Numbered from the stretch's first letter, positions 46,451-55,275 are shown. The stretch: 64,000 nucleotides of DNA from Saprospiraceae bacterium (GCA_016719855.1 JADJYH010000003.1:124001-188000), one strand, 5' to 3'. The notes: generated from the sequence alone by a model not told the origin. Made by a program: numbers and translations.

Positions 46451-47224
46451 ATGATAAAAGCGGTTATTATCGAAGACGAATCGCTCATTGCCCGTGAGCT
46501 GCAAGTCAAAATCGCTGCCGTGGCAGACGACGTGAAAATCGTGGAGGTGCTGCCCAGCTTGAAGTCTGCAAAAAAATGGTTCTTGCAAAATGCCGAACCC
46601 GACCTGCTGTTCATGGACATCCAGTTGAGCGACGGGGTGAGTTTCGAGCTGTTCGAGCATTTCGACCTCCATTGCCCGGTCATTTTCACGACGGCCTACG
46701 ACGAGTACGCCATCCGTGCCTTCAAGGTCAACGGTATTGACTATTTGCTCAAACCCATTGACAATGAAGACCTTGCGAATGCCATCGGCAAATTCCGTCG
46801 GCAAGCGGAAAGCCCCACCAAGCCTCCAAGCAATTTCGAGGAGCTGTTGAAGACCATCCAGACACCGCTTGCCGAGCGGTCAGTGTTCAAGGAAAAATTC
46901 ATCGTCAGTGTCCGCAATACCTGGGTTCCCGTGAACACGAAAGACATCGCCTGCTTCGTACGGGACAACCTGAACTACGTCCACACCTTCGGCGGCGACA
47001 AGTACATGCTTGACTACAACACCCTCGAAGAGGTAGAAGAACTGCTTGACCCCAAGGTTTTCTACCGGGCCAGCCGCCAATGCATCGTCAACATCGAGGC
47101 CATTCAAAGCGTGAAGCCCCATGAAAACCAGAAACTGACGCTGACCCTAAAAGCTCCCGCAAAAATGGAAGTGGACGTGAGCCGGGAGAAGGCACCAGCG
47201 TTCAAAAAATGGTTTGACAGGTGA
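46451..47224 (+). CDS. LytTR-family response regulator
   Basis: About 257 residues. Receiver domain 1-120: acidic pair IIEDESL, phospho-Asp in DLLFMDIQLSDG, Thr in IFTTAYDEY and Lys in LLKPID. LytTR DNA-binding domain from about 150: FIVSVRNTWVPVNTKDIACF, FYRASRQCIVNIEAIQSVKP. Start ATG 46451 fits the domain start. Cognate partner of the kinase upstream. Confidence 0.93.
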   Translation: MIKAVIIEDESLIARELQVKIAAVADDVKIVEVLPSLKSAKKWFLQNAEPDLLFMDIQLSDGVSFELFEHFDLHCPVIFTTAYDEYAIRAFKVNGIDYLLKPIDNEDLANAIGKFRRQAESPTKPPSNFEELLKTIQTPLAERSVFKEKFIVSVRNTWVPVNTKDIACFVRDNLNYVHTFGGDKYMLDYNTLEEVEELLDPKVFYRASRQCIVNIEAIQSVKPHENQKLTLTLKAPAKMEVDVSREKAPAFKKWFDR

Positions 47225-47226
47225 AA

Positions 47227-47314
47227 ATTGTTGAATTGTTATATTGTTGAATTGTTTTTGCTCGTCTTCCAACAATATAACAATACAGCAATACAACAAT
47301 ACAACAATACAGCA
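47227..47314. repeat. ATTGTTGA/CAATACAA microrepeat palindrome before the globin gene
   Basis: Tandem ATTGTTGAATTGTTATATTG (from 47228) is answered by CAACAATATAACAATACAGC and repeated CAATACAA words up to the ATG at 47315. The ribosome-binding region of the globin gene therefore lies inside the repeat. Confidence 0.75.
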
Positions 47315-47737
47315 ATGACCACTTCGCAAATACTCCTCGTCAAAAAAAGCTGGCGGCTGCTGCGCAACCTCCCGCCGGAATTGGTGGCGGATGCCTTTTA
47401 CAGCAAGCTGTTCCTCGACCACCCAGAACTGCGGCGCATGTTCCCCAAGCAAATGGACGACCAGTACCGGAAGCTGATTGACATGCTCTCGGCGATGGTG
47501 GCAAGGCTCGATAATTTGGAGAGTTTGGAACAGGAAATCATTGATATGGCCAAGCGCCACGTGGGCTACGGCGTGCAACCCAAACACTACGAAATGGTCG
47601 GAGCGGCGCTGCTCTGGACGCTTGAAAAAGGGCTTGGTGCCGACTGGAACGAGGAAACGGCGGAGGCTTGGTCGGCTTGTTATGGCATCATTGCGGGACA
47701 GATGAGCGGGGGTGGTCTCAACGCTGTACATCACTGA
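47315..47737 (+). CDS. single-domain globin
   Basis: About 140 residues; haem-binding globin of the flavohaemoglobin-like type without reductase domain. Family marks: KKSWRLLRNLPPELVADAFY, FYSKLFLDHPELRRMFPKQM (Phe CD1) and the proximal His82 in KRHVGYGVQPKHYEMVGAAL, then LEKGLGADWNEETAEAW. Probably NO or O2 related. Its end overlaps the convergent Uma2 remnant by 20 bases. Confidence 0.9.
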   Translation: MTTSQILLVKKSWRLLRNLPPELVADAFYSKLFLDHPELRRMFPKQMDDQYRKLIDMLSAMVARLDNLESLEQEIIDMAKRHVGYGVQPKHYEMVGAALLWTLEKGLGADWNEETAEAWSACYGIIAGQMSGGGLNAVHH

Positions 47738-48325
47738 ACACCTCTCCCAACGCCACCTCCAAATCCGGGAAAACATCCGCTCTCACCGACTCTCCGCTGG
47801 TGAAAATCTGGGCAAGGCCATACGACTCTCCATCGGCTTGCAGCAGGAAGCGAGTCAGGGTCTCCCGTTCAGGGTCAACAATCCAATACTCAGGGACGCC
47901 GACTTCGCCATAGAGGTCTTTTTTTGTCTTCATTTCCTTGGTGGAATTGCCGGGCGAGAGGATTTCCACAATCAGGTCGGGAGCGCCGAGACAACCGGCG
48001 TCGTCGAGCTTGCTGGCATCGCAAATGACACAAATATCAGGCTGTACGACAGTGTATATGTCCTTGTTGGCCTTGACCGATTTGGCTTTGTTGTACAGGC
48101 GGACATCGAAGGGGCAGTGTATGCCTCGCAAGGATGCTTCTTAAAATACTATAGAATGTCCACTAACTCTTAGGAAATCTTTTGGTGCCGACGGCTCGGT
48201 GCCGCCATTTTTGCAATTCTACCCTTTATCAACTCCACAGCTTGCTCGAACTGCCAAGTCAGGTAGTCGGCGTAGGTGTAGGTCTTTTCCAGGTCCAATT
48301 GCGATAGGCTCGTTATTTTTTCCAT
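47718..48325 (-). pseudogene. Uma2-family (DUF820) nuclease-fold pseudogene
   Basis: PD-(D/E)XK-fold protein of about 200 residues, frequent in Bacteroidota and Cyanobacteria. From ATG 48325: MEKITSLSQLDLEKTYTYAD, YLTWQFEQAVELIKGRIAKM, then TAA and TAG stops in the same frame (around 48170 and 48150), a shift near 48130, and the rest intact (PDLIVEILSPGNSTKEMKTK, GVPEYWIVDPERETLTRFLL). Two substitutions to stops plus a shift are unlike the homopolymer breaks elsewhere, so I regard this as genuinely dead. Confidence 0.8.
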
Positions 48326-48440
48326 TGTGGCTGATTTTCTTGATGGCAAATATACTGCATGCTAGCCCGTGATGTTCAAAACAAAGCCGTAATCTTGCAC
48401 CCGACTTTTTCCTTTGTACTTTTTCCTTTTTCCTTGAAAA

Positions 48441-50814
48441 ATGACGCAATCACCCGTAAAACATTCTTATCTCGACGAACTCAACCCTGTGCAACACCAA
48501 GCCGTGACGCAGATTGATGGCCCCGTGCTCGTGATAGCAGGCCCTGGCTCCGGCAAGACGAGGGTGCTTACCTACCGCATCGCCCACATGATTCAGTCGG
48601 GCATTGCGCCTTGGGAAATCATGGCGCTGACCTTCACCAACAAGTCCGCACGGGAGATGCAGGCCCGCATCGAAAAAGTGGTGGGGCCACGGGCGGGCAG
48701 GGTTTGGGCGGGCACGTTCCACTCGTTGTTTGCCAAAATACTGCGGGTGGAGGCACAGCACATCGGCTACCCCAGCAATTTCACCATCTACGACTCCGAC
48801 GACACGAAGAGCGTCATCACGTCCATCATCAATGAGATGAACCTCAACAAGGAGCAGTACAATTCGAACAATATCAAGGCGAGGATTTCTTCGTGCAAAA
48901 GCAACCTCATCACCCCGAAAATGTACGTCAATCGGGCGGATATGATGGAGGAAGACAAGTTGGCCAAGCGCCCGTTTTTCCACCAGATTTACGAAAAATA
49001 CGTCGCCCGCTGCAAGCGCAGCGGGGCGATGGACTTCGACGACCTGCTGTTCCGCCTCTACGAACTGTTCCAGAACCACCCGGAGGTGACCAACAAATAC
49101 CGCCAGCGCTTCAAGTACCTGATGGTGGACGAGTTCCAGGACACGAACCACCTGCAGTATTCTATTGTCAAGAAGTTCATCAGCTACGAGGGCAGCCCCC
49201 GCAACATCTGCGTGGTGGGCGACGACGCACAGAGCATTTACGCCTTCCGGGGCGCCACCATCCAGAACATCCTCGACTACGAGCGGGACTTCAAGCCCTT
49301 CGGCATCAAGACCTTCAAGCTGGAGCAAAACTACCGCTCCACCGAGCACATCGTGCAGGCGGCCAACGAGGTGATTTCGTACAATCGCAAGCAAATCCAA
49401 AAGACGATTTTCAGCGACAAGGGCGAAGGCCAGCGCATCCGGGTCATTCGAGCGATAACGGACAGCGGGAGGGCAAACGGGTGGCGGACGCCATTTTGGA
49501 GCAAAAATCGCTGGCATTTATCGAACAAGGAAATCGCAATCCTGTACCGCACCAACGCCCAATCGAGGGTCTTCGAGGAGTGGATGCGGCACTACAATAT
49601 CCAGTACCGGGTGTTCGGTGGCATGTCATTTTACCAACGAAAAGAGGTGAAAGACCTCATCGCCTACCTCCGCCTTGCCATAAACCAGCAGGACGACGAG
49701 GCGCTGCGCAGGGTCATCAACTACCCCAAGCGGGCTATCGGCGGCACTACGATTGATAAAATCAGCGCCCTTGCCGACCAGCGGGGCATCACGATGTGGG
49801 AGGCACTGCCGCTCACCGATTTCCCGCCCCGCACCCGTAATTCCATTGAGAATTTTGTGATGATGATTCAGGATTTTGGGGAGAAAGCCAAGACGCACGA
49901 TGCCCACGTGGTGGCCGAATACATCGCCCGCAAGTCGGGGCTGATGGACGAACTCAAGCAGGACACGACCGTGGAGGGCATTCAGCGGTTGGACAACGTG
50001 AACAGCCTTTTGGACGGTATCAAAACTTTCGTCGAAGACGACACGATTGACGATTTACGATTGACGAATGACGAGAGTCCCGAATCGTCAATCGTCAATC
50101 CCGAATCGTCATTCGATAAATCGTTGTCAGTTATTTGCAAAACATTGCCCTGATGACTGACCAAGATTCAGGTGACGCTGATGGCGACCATGTCACGCTG
50201 ATGAGCGTCCACTCGGCCAAGGGCTTGGAGTTCAAGAGCGTGTTCATTGCGGGCTTGGAGGAGCAGTTGTTCCCGTCATTCATGAGCTTCGACACGCCGG
50301 AGGGGCTGGACGAGGAGCGTCGCCTTTTTTACGTGGCCATCACGCGAGCAGAGCAGTTTTTGACGCTTAGTTATGCTGCCAGCCGCTATCGTTTTGGGCA
50401 GGAGCGCAGCAACCCGCCGAGCCGGTTTTTGGATGAAATCAACATGGCGCACCTCGATGCGGCGTCGCCGATTGGCAGCTCGTCCAGGGCTCCGCAAGGC
50501 CGTTTCGAGCGGACGACGGCACACCCCGGTGCAGCGCCAGCCAGTTCAAAAAGCGGCGTGACGGGCAGCTTCAAACCACGGGGCCCGCAGCAGGATGAAA
50601 TCATGCGAGCCGACCCTGCCACTTTCAAGCCCAGCCCCAGCGAGCAGATTCAGGGGGGCATGAAGGTAGTACACCTGAAATTTGGCGAGGGTAAGGTCTT
50701 GGCCATTGACGGCAACGGCGACAAGCGCATGGCGACCATCTTTTTCCAGATTTGGAGGTGGACAAGCAGAAGCGGATCATGTTGAAGTTTGCGAAGCTGC
50801 AGATAGTGGGGTAG
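48441..50814 (+). CDS. UvrD/PcrA-type DNA helicase (several frame breaks, repeat insertion)
   Basis: SF1A 3'-5' helicase of about 785 residues for DNA repair and replication restart. Motif I VIAGPGSGKTRVLTYRIAHM, Ia LTFTNKSAREMQARI, II YLMVDEFQDTNHLQYSIV, III GDDAQSIYAFRGA, IV LEQNYRSTEHIV, V VTLMSVHSAKGLEFKSVFIA, VI RRLFYVAITRAE. The C-terminal end resembles the Tudor-like tail (VVHLKFGEGKVLAIDGNGDK). A compensating pair of shifts lies at about 49455-49530, further breaks near 50135 and 50755, and the true stop is TAG at 50812. Residues coded by 50044-50125 are a palindromic microrepeat absent from the family. Confidence 0.92.
50044..50125. repeat. ATTGACGA/TCGTCAAT microrepeat palindrome inside the helicase gene
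   Basis: CGATTGACGATTTACGATTG on the left and AATCGTCAATCGTCAATCCC on the right form an imperfect palindrome. It is translated as DDLRLTNDESPESSIVNPES between FVEDDTI and SLSV, where family members have only a few residues. Confidence 0.7.
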
Positions 50815-50835
50815 GTTTGACCGAAAATCAAAAAC

Positions 50836-51324
50836 ATGCTTTCGAAACGCTGCTTTTTCCTACTCGCTTTCTCCTTAACTGCACAAATTTTGGCGTTTAG
50901 CCAAAATGACACTATCCCTCCCTTTCCTCCATTTGAGGAAGTTAAACCCGAATATCCTGGGGGCGAAATGGCACTTTATCAGTTCATTTCCGCTAATTTG
51001 GATTATCCAGACAATGCTTCTCGAAAGGGCATTCAAGGCACAGTTTATACCCAATTTTTCATTGATGAAGAAGGCAACGTAATTGAGCCTACAATAGTCA
51101 GGGGCATTGACCCTGAACTTGATGCCGAGGCGTTGCGGCTTGTAAAATTGATGCCTAAATGGCAGCCAGGAATTCAGCGGGGCAAACAAAAACCAAGCAA
51201 GAATTTGAAGCCAAAGGGCATTGGCGCAAGGGGCGGCCTGTCGGTATATTATCACCTCATGTACTGGTTGGTTATGAGGTTTGGAAGAAAAACAAATGGT
51301 CTATCGTACCTTATGGCGGCCTGA
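50836..51324 (+). pseudogene. truncated TonB-type energy transducer joined to foreign sequence
   Basis: Starts as a secreted TonB C-terminal domain protein: signal LLAFSLTAQILAFSQ, then PEYPGGEMALYQFISANLDY, KGIQGTVYTQFFIDEEGNVI and LDAEALRLVKLMPKWQPGIQ. After about 51185 the usual final strand (V-x-V-x-F-T-L-P-I-x-F) is missing. The frame instead reads antisense-like residues to a stop at 51324, while a different frame carries an outer-membrane barrel fragment. A -7-like TAGGTTTG overlaps the helicase stop (50812-50819). Confidence 0.7.
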
Positions 51325-51587
51325 GTTTAAGTGGTTTTTTACCTTCAAAACTGGAAAAATCCGACCCAAAAGGAGGCTTCCAGCTTGACAATACCTCCTT
51401 CGCAACGGGGGCGATGGCACCCTTCCCTTACCGCTACAAAAACCGAGGGCCAAGCAGGTTCAACACTTCACTGTTGCGGTTCAGGATAGGGTACAACTAC
51501 ATGAAGTTTAATGACTTTTTAAAAGGAAGCAGTTTGGCATTTTCTGTTGGATGGGGAAGAGAATTTAGCGGAAAGTCCAATCGTTGA
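51190..51587 (+). pseudogene. C-terminal fragment of an outer-membrane beta-barrel protein
   Basis: In the frame with stop 51587, residues such as VGILSPHVLVGYEVWKKNKW, SIVPYGGLSLSGFLPSK and LLRFRIGYNYMKFNDFLKGS, ending in LAFSVGWGREFSG, show alternating aromatic strands of a barrel end. No start codon or signal peptide of its own. It begins where the TonB-like gene loses its frame, so this looks like a fused remnant. The following SDR gene starts 7 bases later. Confidence 0.55.
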
Positions 51588-51593
51588 TTCAGT

Positions 51594-52571
51594 ATGAAAA
51601 AAGAAACATCCTTCGCACTCATCACCGGTGCCTCCCAGGGCCTTGGCCGAGCGATGGCCTTCGAGCTTGCGAAGCGAAAAACAAACTTGCTGTTGGTTGC
51701 CTTGCCCAATGAAAACCTTCATCAGCTAGCCGCACAACTCGCTGATTTTCAAATACTTGTCCATTGTTTTGAAACCGACCTTTCCCTTCGGGAAAACGTG
51801 CTTTCGCTGTCGCAAACCATCAATCAAAACTATCAAGTAAGCATCCTCATCAACAACGCAGGGCGGGGCGGCTCGAAACGTTTTGAGGAGGTTGAATTAG
51901 ACTACCTCGATGGCATTTTGCAACTGAACATCGTGGCCACGACGCTGCTGACCCACCTGCTACTGCCCAATTTGCGCCAGCAAAACCAAGCTTGGATTCT
52001 GAACGTGAGCAGCATGGCTGCTTTCAGTCCAATAGGCTTCAAGACCGTTTATCCGGCCAGCAAGGCATTCATCAGGCACTGGTCGCTGGGGTTGCGGGAG
52101 GAGTTGAAAGGAAGCGGCGTTTCAGTGTGCGTGGTCTATCCCGGGCCGATGAAGACGAATCAAGATGTCACGCAACGCATTGAAAACCAGGGATTTAAAG
52201 GGAATATTGGATTGCTCACACCGGAAGATGTGGCAGTCATTGCCCTGCGGCAAATGTTTCAAAACAGGGGCACCATCGTGCTAGGTTTTACCAATAAAAT
52301 GAGCCGCTTTTTAATGGCCTTGCTACCGAATTGGTTCAAAATCCCGCTGATATCGAGGGCAGTTGAAAAGAAATCGATTGAACCTGCTCACTGTCTCGCC
52401 CTCTCACCTTCTCACCTTCTCACCTTCTTCTCACCCGCTTTCAATCCACCCACTCCGCCACAAACACGTTCGTGTCCCGAGTGCCGCCATTGTTGCGGTT
52501 GCTGGAGAAGGCGATATACTTGCCGTCCGGCGAGAACATCGGGAAGGAGTCGAAGCCCGTGTCAAAGGTGA
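51594..52571 (+). CDS. short-chain dehydrogenase/reductase with aberrant C-terminus
   Basis: NAD(P)-dependent SDR. Cofactor motif LITGASQGLGRAMA (9-22), NNAGRGG, Ser in NVSSMAAFSP, catalytic YPASKAF and PGPMKT. Residues 1-260 are a normal 'classical' SDR, near end LLPNWFKIPLISRAVEKK. From about 52385 the frame runs through a tandem CTCACCTT tract and then reads antisense to the neighbouring lipoprotein gene until 52571, so the last ~60 residues are probably not native. A small shift or the repeat has removed the original stop. Substrate unknown. Confidence 0.8.
   Translation: MKKETSFALITGASQGLGRAMAFELAKRKTNLLLVALPNENLHQLAAQLADFQILVHCFETDLSLRENVLSLSQTINQNYQVSILINNAGRGGSKRFEEVELDYLDGILQLNIVATTLLTHLLLPNLRQQNQAWILNVSSMAAFSPIGFKTVYPASKAFIRHWSLGLREELKGSGVSVCVVYPGPMKTNQDVTQRIENQGFKGNIGLLTPEDVAVIALRQMFQNRGTIVLGFTNKMSRFLMALLPNWFKIPLISRAVEKKSIEPAHCLALSPSHLLTFFSPAFNPPTPPQTRSCPECRHCCGCWRRRYTCRPARTSGRSRSPCQR
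52388..52437 (+). repeat. CTCACCTT tandem tract
   Basis: CCCTCTCACCTTCTCACCTT and further copies at the junction of the convergent SDR and TolB-like genes. Confidence 0.7.
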
Positions 52572-53550
52572 TTTGCTCCAGCCCCGTGCCGTCGAGGTTC
52601 ACGGAAAAAACGTTGAATTGGCGACCGCTTTGGCTGTGGTGGTTGCTGCAAAACAAGATTTTCTTGCCCGACGGGTGCATGAACGGTGCCCAGTTGGCCT
52701 TGCCCACGTTAGTGATTTGGCGCAGGTCGGAGCCGTCCACGTTGCAGGTGAAGATTTCGAGGGCAGTGGGCTGCACGAGGCCCTGAGCGAGCAGTTCCTT
52801 GTATGTTTTTTGCTCCTCTTCGGTCTTAGGGCGGCTGGCCCGGAAGACGAGTTTTTTGCTGTCAGGCGTGAAAAATGCACCACCATCGTAGCCTAGTGCC
52901 TTGGTCACTTGGCGCTGGTCGGAGCCGTCAATGTTCATCGTCCAAAGCTCCAGGTCGCCGGAGCGGGTGCTGGTGAACACGATTTTTTTGCCGTCAGGCG
53001 ATACCGTTCCCTCGGCGTCATAGCCGGGCGAATTGGTGAGTTCTTTACCGATTTTCCCTTTTCAATCAGCCACATACATATCGAATTCCTGGTGAATTGC
53101 CCAGACGTACTTGCCGCCCACGCTTCGGGGCGCACTCGGGCAGCCTCGCCGCTGTGCTCGCCGTGCGTGCTTGCGAAGAGGATGGTCTTGTTGCCGGGCA
53201 TGAAGTAGGAGCAGGTCGTTTTGCCGAGGCCGGAACTTTTTGAATTGGTTTTGCACCGCCATTTGTCCCAGATTCGATGGGCATGGTGAAAATCTGGTCG
53301 CAAGAAGCGCCCCATTTTTCGTTGGTGGCCTGGAAGGAGCGACTTGCTGTCGAAGCTCCAGTACGCCTCTGCGTTGTCGCCGCCGAAGGTCAATTGGCGG
53401 ACGTTGCGGAAATGCCTTTTCGCCAGGAAGTCGAAGGGTATCGGTTGCCGGGTTGTAAGTCGTGAGTTGTTGGTTCACAGCGGTTTTCGAGCTGTGGCAA
53501 GCAAAGGCAACAATGACGGCAAGGGTGAGAAATGTGATACTTTTCATCAT
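52441..53550 (-). CDS. TolB-like PD40 propeller lipoprotein (several frameshifts)
   Basis: About 365 residues. ATG 53550 gives FLTLAVIVAFACHSSKT, a lipoprotein signal. PD40 blades: RQLTFGGDNAEAYWSFDSKS, GKKIVFTSTRSGDLELWTMN-IDGSDQRQVT, KKLVFRASRPKTEEEQKTYK, GKKILFCSNHHSQSGRQFNV and FPMFSPDGKYIAFSSNRNNG, ending VFVAEWVD. Frame is broken at least four times between 53420 and 52975 while conserved blade sequence continues. Blade-only lipoproteins of this kind are common in Bacteroidota; ligand unknown. Confidence 0.8.
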
Positions 53551-53561
53551 AAAAATTTTCG

Positions 53562-53569
53562 CAAAGATA
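53562..53569 (-). promoter_or_regulatory. -7 box before the TolB-like gene
   Basis: On the minus strand TATCTTTG fits TAnnTTTG, 12 bases before the ATG. Confidence 0.55.
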
Positions 53570-53628
53570 GCCACCACAGCAGTTTTGCTACTTTTTGATG
53601 GGATAGCTTGCGTAAACGTTTTGTCAAA

Positions 53629-53699
53629 ATTGTGGTCGCCCAATTTATTGGGCTGACCGAACATTTATCGGTCAGCCCAATAAATTGGGCGACCACAAT
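53629..53699. terminator. 32-bp perfect inverted repeat, probable terminator of the arsN-like gene
   Basis: Arms 53629-53660 and 53668-53699 are exactly complementary with a 7-base loop (ATTGTGGTCGCCCAATTTAT begins the left arm). The acetyltransferase stop codon (53672-53674) falls inside the right arm. Confidence 0.8.
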
Positions 53700-54178
53700 C
53701 GCCGCTCCATCAAAACATTGTCGTGCCAAACGCCATCACGCTGCGCAATGCGCTCCCGGATGCCCACCACCCGGAACCCCGCCCCCTCGTGCAGCCGGAT
53801 GCTGGCAGTATTTTGAGCAAAAATAACCGCCTGCAAAGTCCAGAAGCCAGCCTTTTCTGATGCTTCGACAAGGTGCTTGAGCAATGCCTGGCCAACGCCT
53901 TGGCTCCTGAATTTTTCACCCACATAAATCGCCACCTCACCCACACCACGGTACACCTCCCGCTTGGAGTAGGGCGTTAGCGCCGCCCAGCCAGCCAGCT
54001 CGCCGTCGAGGAGTGCCACCCACCGGCAGGCCGGGAGGTATTTCTCGTCCCAGACCTGCCAGTCAATGGATTTGGTTTCAAACGTGGAAATGCCGGTGGC
54101 CAACCCCTCCTCGTAAATGCGGCGGACGGCAGGGTAATGCGCTTTCAGCAGTGGTTCGATGGTCATTTTCATGGACAT
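53672..54178 (-). CDS. GNAT acetyltransferase, arsinothricin/phosphinothricin resistance type
   Basis: 168 residues. Acetyl-CoA fold with VGEVAIYVGEKFRSQGVGQA (motif A) and LHEGAGFRVVGIRER. The strings EEGLATGISTFETKSIDW, GWAALTPYSKREVYRGVGEV and WTLQAVIFAQNTAS match the Pat/MnaT/ArsN1 group, which N-acetylates phosphinothricin, arsinothricin or amino acids. Position downstream of arsR and DUF6428 genes favours the ArsN role (inference). The last residues (WSPNLLG) are encoded by the palindrome and are not family-like. Confidence 0.85.
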   Translation of the reverse strand: MSMKMTIEPLLKAHYPAVRRIYEEGLATGISTFETKSIDWQVWDEKYLPACRWVALLDGELAGWAALTPYSKREVYRGVGEVAIYVGEKFRSQGVGQALLKHLVEASEKAGFWTLQAVIFAQNTASIRLHEGAGFRVVGIRERIAQRDGVWHDNVLMERRLWSPNLLG

Positions 54179-54247
54179 CTATGTTTTGCAAACCAATGAA
54201 AACAGGTTTTGACACCTCCCAAACACTTAAACACCCAAACACATTTC

Positions 54248-54706
54248 TCATGAGCAGCAGCCGGCGGTGGAGTGTCCCGCCAGTTCAAGTTCGAGCTTGG
54301 GCTTGCAGGCGGTAGGTGGTATAAACATTTTCACAACAACTTGATTGTCAGATATTTCTGCGTTCAAGGGGCGGTAGTTGGAGGTGGGCAGGTACTCGTT
54401 GCCCCACTCGAACAGGATGTCGGCATCGCCCCGCATCGGCTTCATCCGATCCACGATGTCGAAGATTTTAAGTGCCTTTTCGGTGGCCATGTGGCGCTCG
54501 ACCTGCTCATCGCCGGAGACCCAAAGCTGCACCACGGTCTGGAAGTCTTCGCTGGGCCTACCGCCGCAGTCCACGGCTTCGATGTGCAGGTTTTTGACCT
54601 CGGTGATGTGATAGGCCATTGGTACGAAAAAGTCTTGGCGGTATTCAAAAACGAGTTCTTTGCCGGGATTTTCCCGAAGGGTTTGCAGGAATTGATTGGT
54701 TGTCAT
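54248..54706 (-). CDS. DUF6428 protein of the arsenic cluster
   Basis: 152 residues: MTTNQFLQTLRENPGKELVF, VPMAYHITEVKNLHIEAVDC, RPSEDFQTVVQLWVSGDEQV, ALKIFDIVDRMKPMRGDADI and a Cys-containing end (GHSTAGCCS). This family (DUF6428) is found with arsR, arsB and arsM in Bacteroidota arsenic operons; its biochemical role is not known. The terminal CC motif is echoed by the ArsR end (RCC) and the micro-ORF end (GCC). Confidence 0.8.
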   Translation of the reverse strand: MTTNQFLQTLRENPGKELVFEYRQDFFVPMAYHITEVKNLHIEAVDCGGRPSEDFQTVVQLWVSGDEQVERHMATEKALKIFDIVDRMKPMRGDADILFEWGNEYLPTSNYRPLNAEISDNQVVVKMFIPPTACKPKLELELAGHSTAGCCS

Positions 54707-54738
54707 GTTTGATAAATTTTAATTTTTTGGAAAAAAGG

Positions 54739-54766
54739 GGCGGCACTTTCCAACGAAAGCGCCGCC
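54739..54766 (-). terminator. hairpin between the Cys-rich micro-ORF and the DUF6428 gene
   Basis: On the minus strand GGCGGCGCTTTC-GTTG-GAAAGTGCCGCC with one mismatch, followed by a T-run. Would end or attenuate the arsR/micro-ORF transcript before DUF6428. Confidence 0.8.
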
Positions 54767-54774
54767 ACCAGGTT

Positions 54775-54855
54775 TTAGCAACAGCCCGTTCCGCAGCCGA
54801 TGCCACAGCAGCCGCCTTCGGCAGGGCTGTTCTGAATTGCAATTGAATTTAGCAT
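54775..54855 (-). CDS. 26-residue Cys-rich micro-ORF in the arsenic cluster
   Basis: ATG 54855 to TAA 54775. The first half is ordinary (MLNSIAIQNSPAEGG); the second half is CCGIGCGTGCC, five Cys in eleven residues, suited to binding a soft metal or arsenite. An ArsR operator copy (54893-54908) stands 38 bases upstream and a terminator hairpin begins 9 bases downstream, so the ORF has its own regulated unit. Not an annotated family that I know. Translation is a prediction. Confidence 0.6.
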   Translation of the reverse strand: MLNSIAIQNSPAEGGCCGIGCGTGCC

Positions 54856-54892
54856 AGCACAAATAGTTAAAAGGTGAAGAAATATGCTTTCC

Positions 54893-54908
54893 ATCGCAAT
54901 ATCACGAT
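54893..54908. promoter_or_regulatory. ArsR-type operator, copy 2 (before micro-ORF)
   Basis: ATCGCAATATCACGAT, one base different from the copy at 55260-55275. Near-palindromic. Confidence 0.7.
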
Positions 54909-54928
54909 GATTTTAGCCAAAAAAAAAC

Positions 54929-55241
54929 TCAGCAACAACGGCTGAACATCTCGCCAAATGCCGAGTTGAATTCCTTCAAAACAGCAGTGTTCAGGCAGTA
55001 ACAAACTTTCGGCGGCTCTACGCTGCCGGTAATGATGCCCGCCGTTTTCAGCGCTTTCAAATGCTGCGACACCGTGCTTTGCGAAAGTGGCAAGTGCATC
55101 CACCAGGTCGCCACAGATGCAGGCTTCGGCCTTGAGCAGGTGCTGCACGATGGCCACCCTCGCTGGGTGGGCAAGTGCCTTCGCCAGTTCGGCGATGCGG
55201 TTCTGTTCTGTGGAAAATGATGCTGTTTTGCTGAGGCCCAT
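54929..55241 (-). CDS. arsR: ArsR-family metalloregulator (one frameshift)
   Basis: About 104 residues, winged-helix repressor that releases DNA on binding arsenite/antimonite. ELAKALAHPARVAIVQHLLK, then EACICGDLVDALPLSQSTVS-QHLKALKTAGII (recognition helix) and PPKVCYCLNTAVLKEFNSAF, ending MFSRCC. Cys of CICGDLVD corresponds to the ArsR metal site; extra CYC and CC could also bind. A one-base shift near 55095 splits the frame. Operator copy 18 bases upstream of the ATG indicates autoregulation. Confidence 0.88.
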
Positions 55242-55259
55242 TTGTTGATTTTGAAACTT

Positions 55260-55275
55260 ATCGCAATATTACGAT
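55260..55275. promoter_or_regulatory. ArsR-type operator, copy 1 (before arsR)
   Basis: ATCGCAATATTACGAT, palindrome of the form ATCGnAATATTnCGAT, immediately upstream of arsR. Confidence 0.75.

Noticed and set aside
43234..47224. Reading the kinase region as separate sensor, regulator and kinase genes
   Set aside because: The domain order and continuous homology across frames show a single kinase gene with frame breaks.
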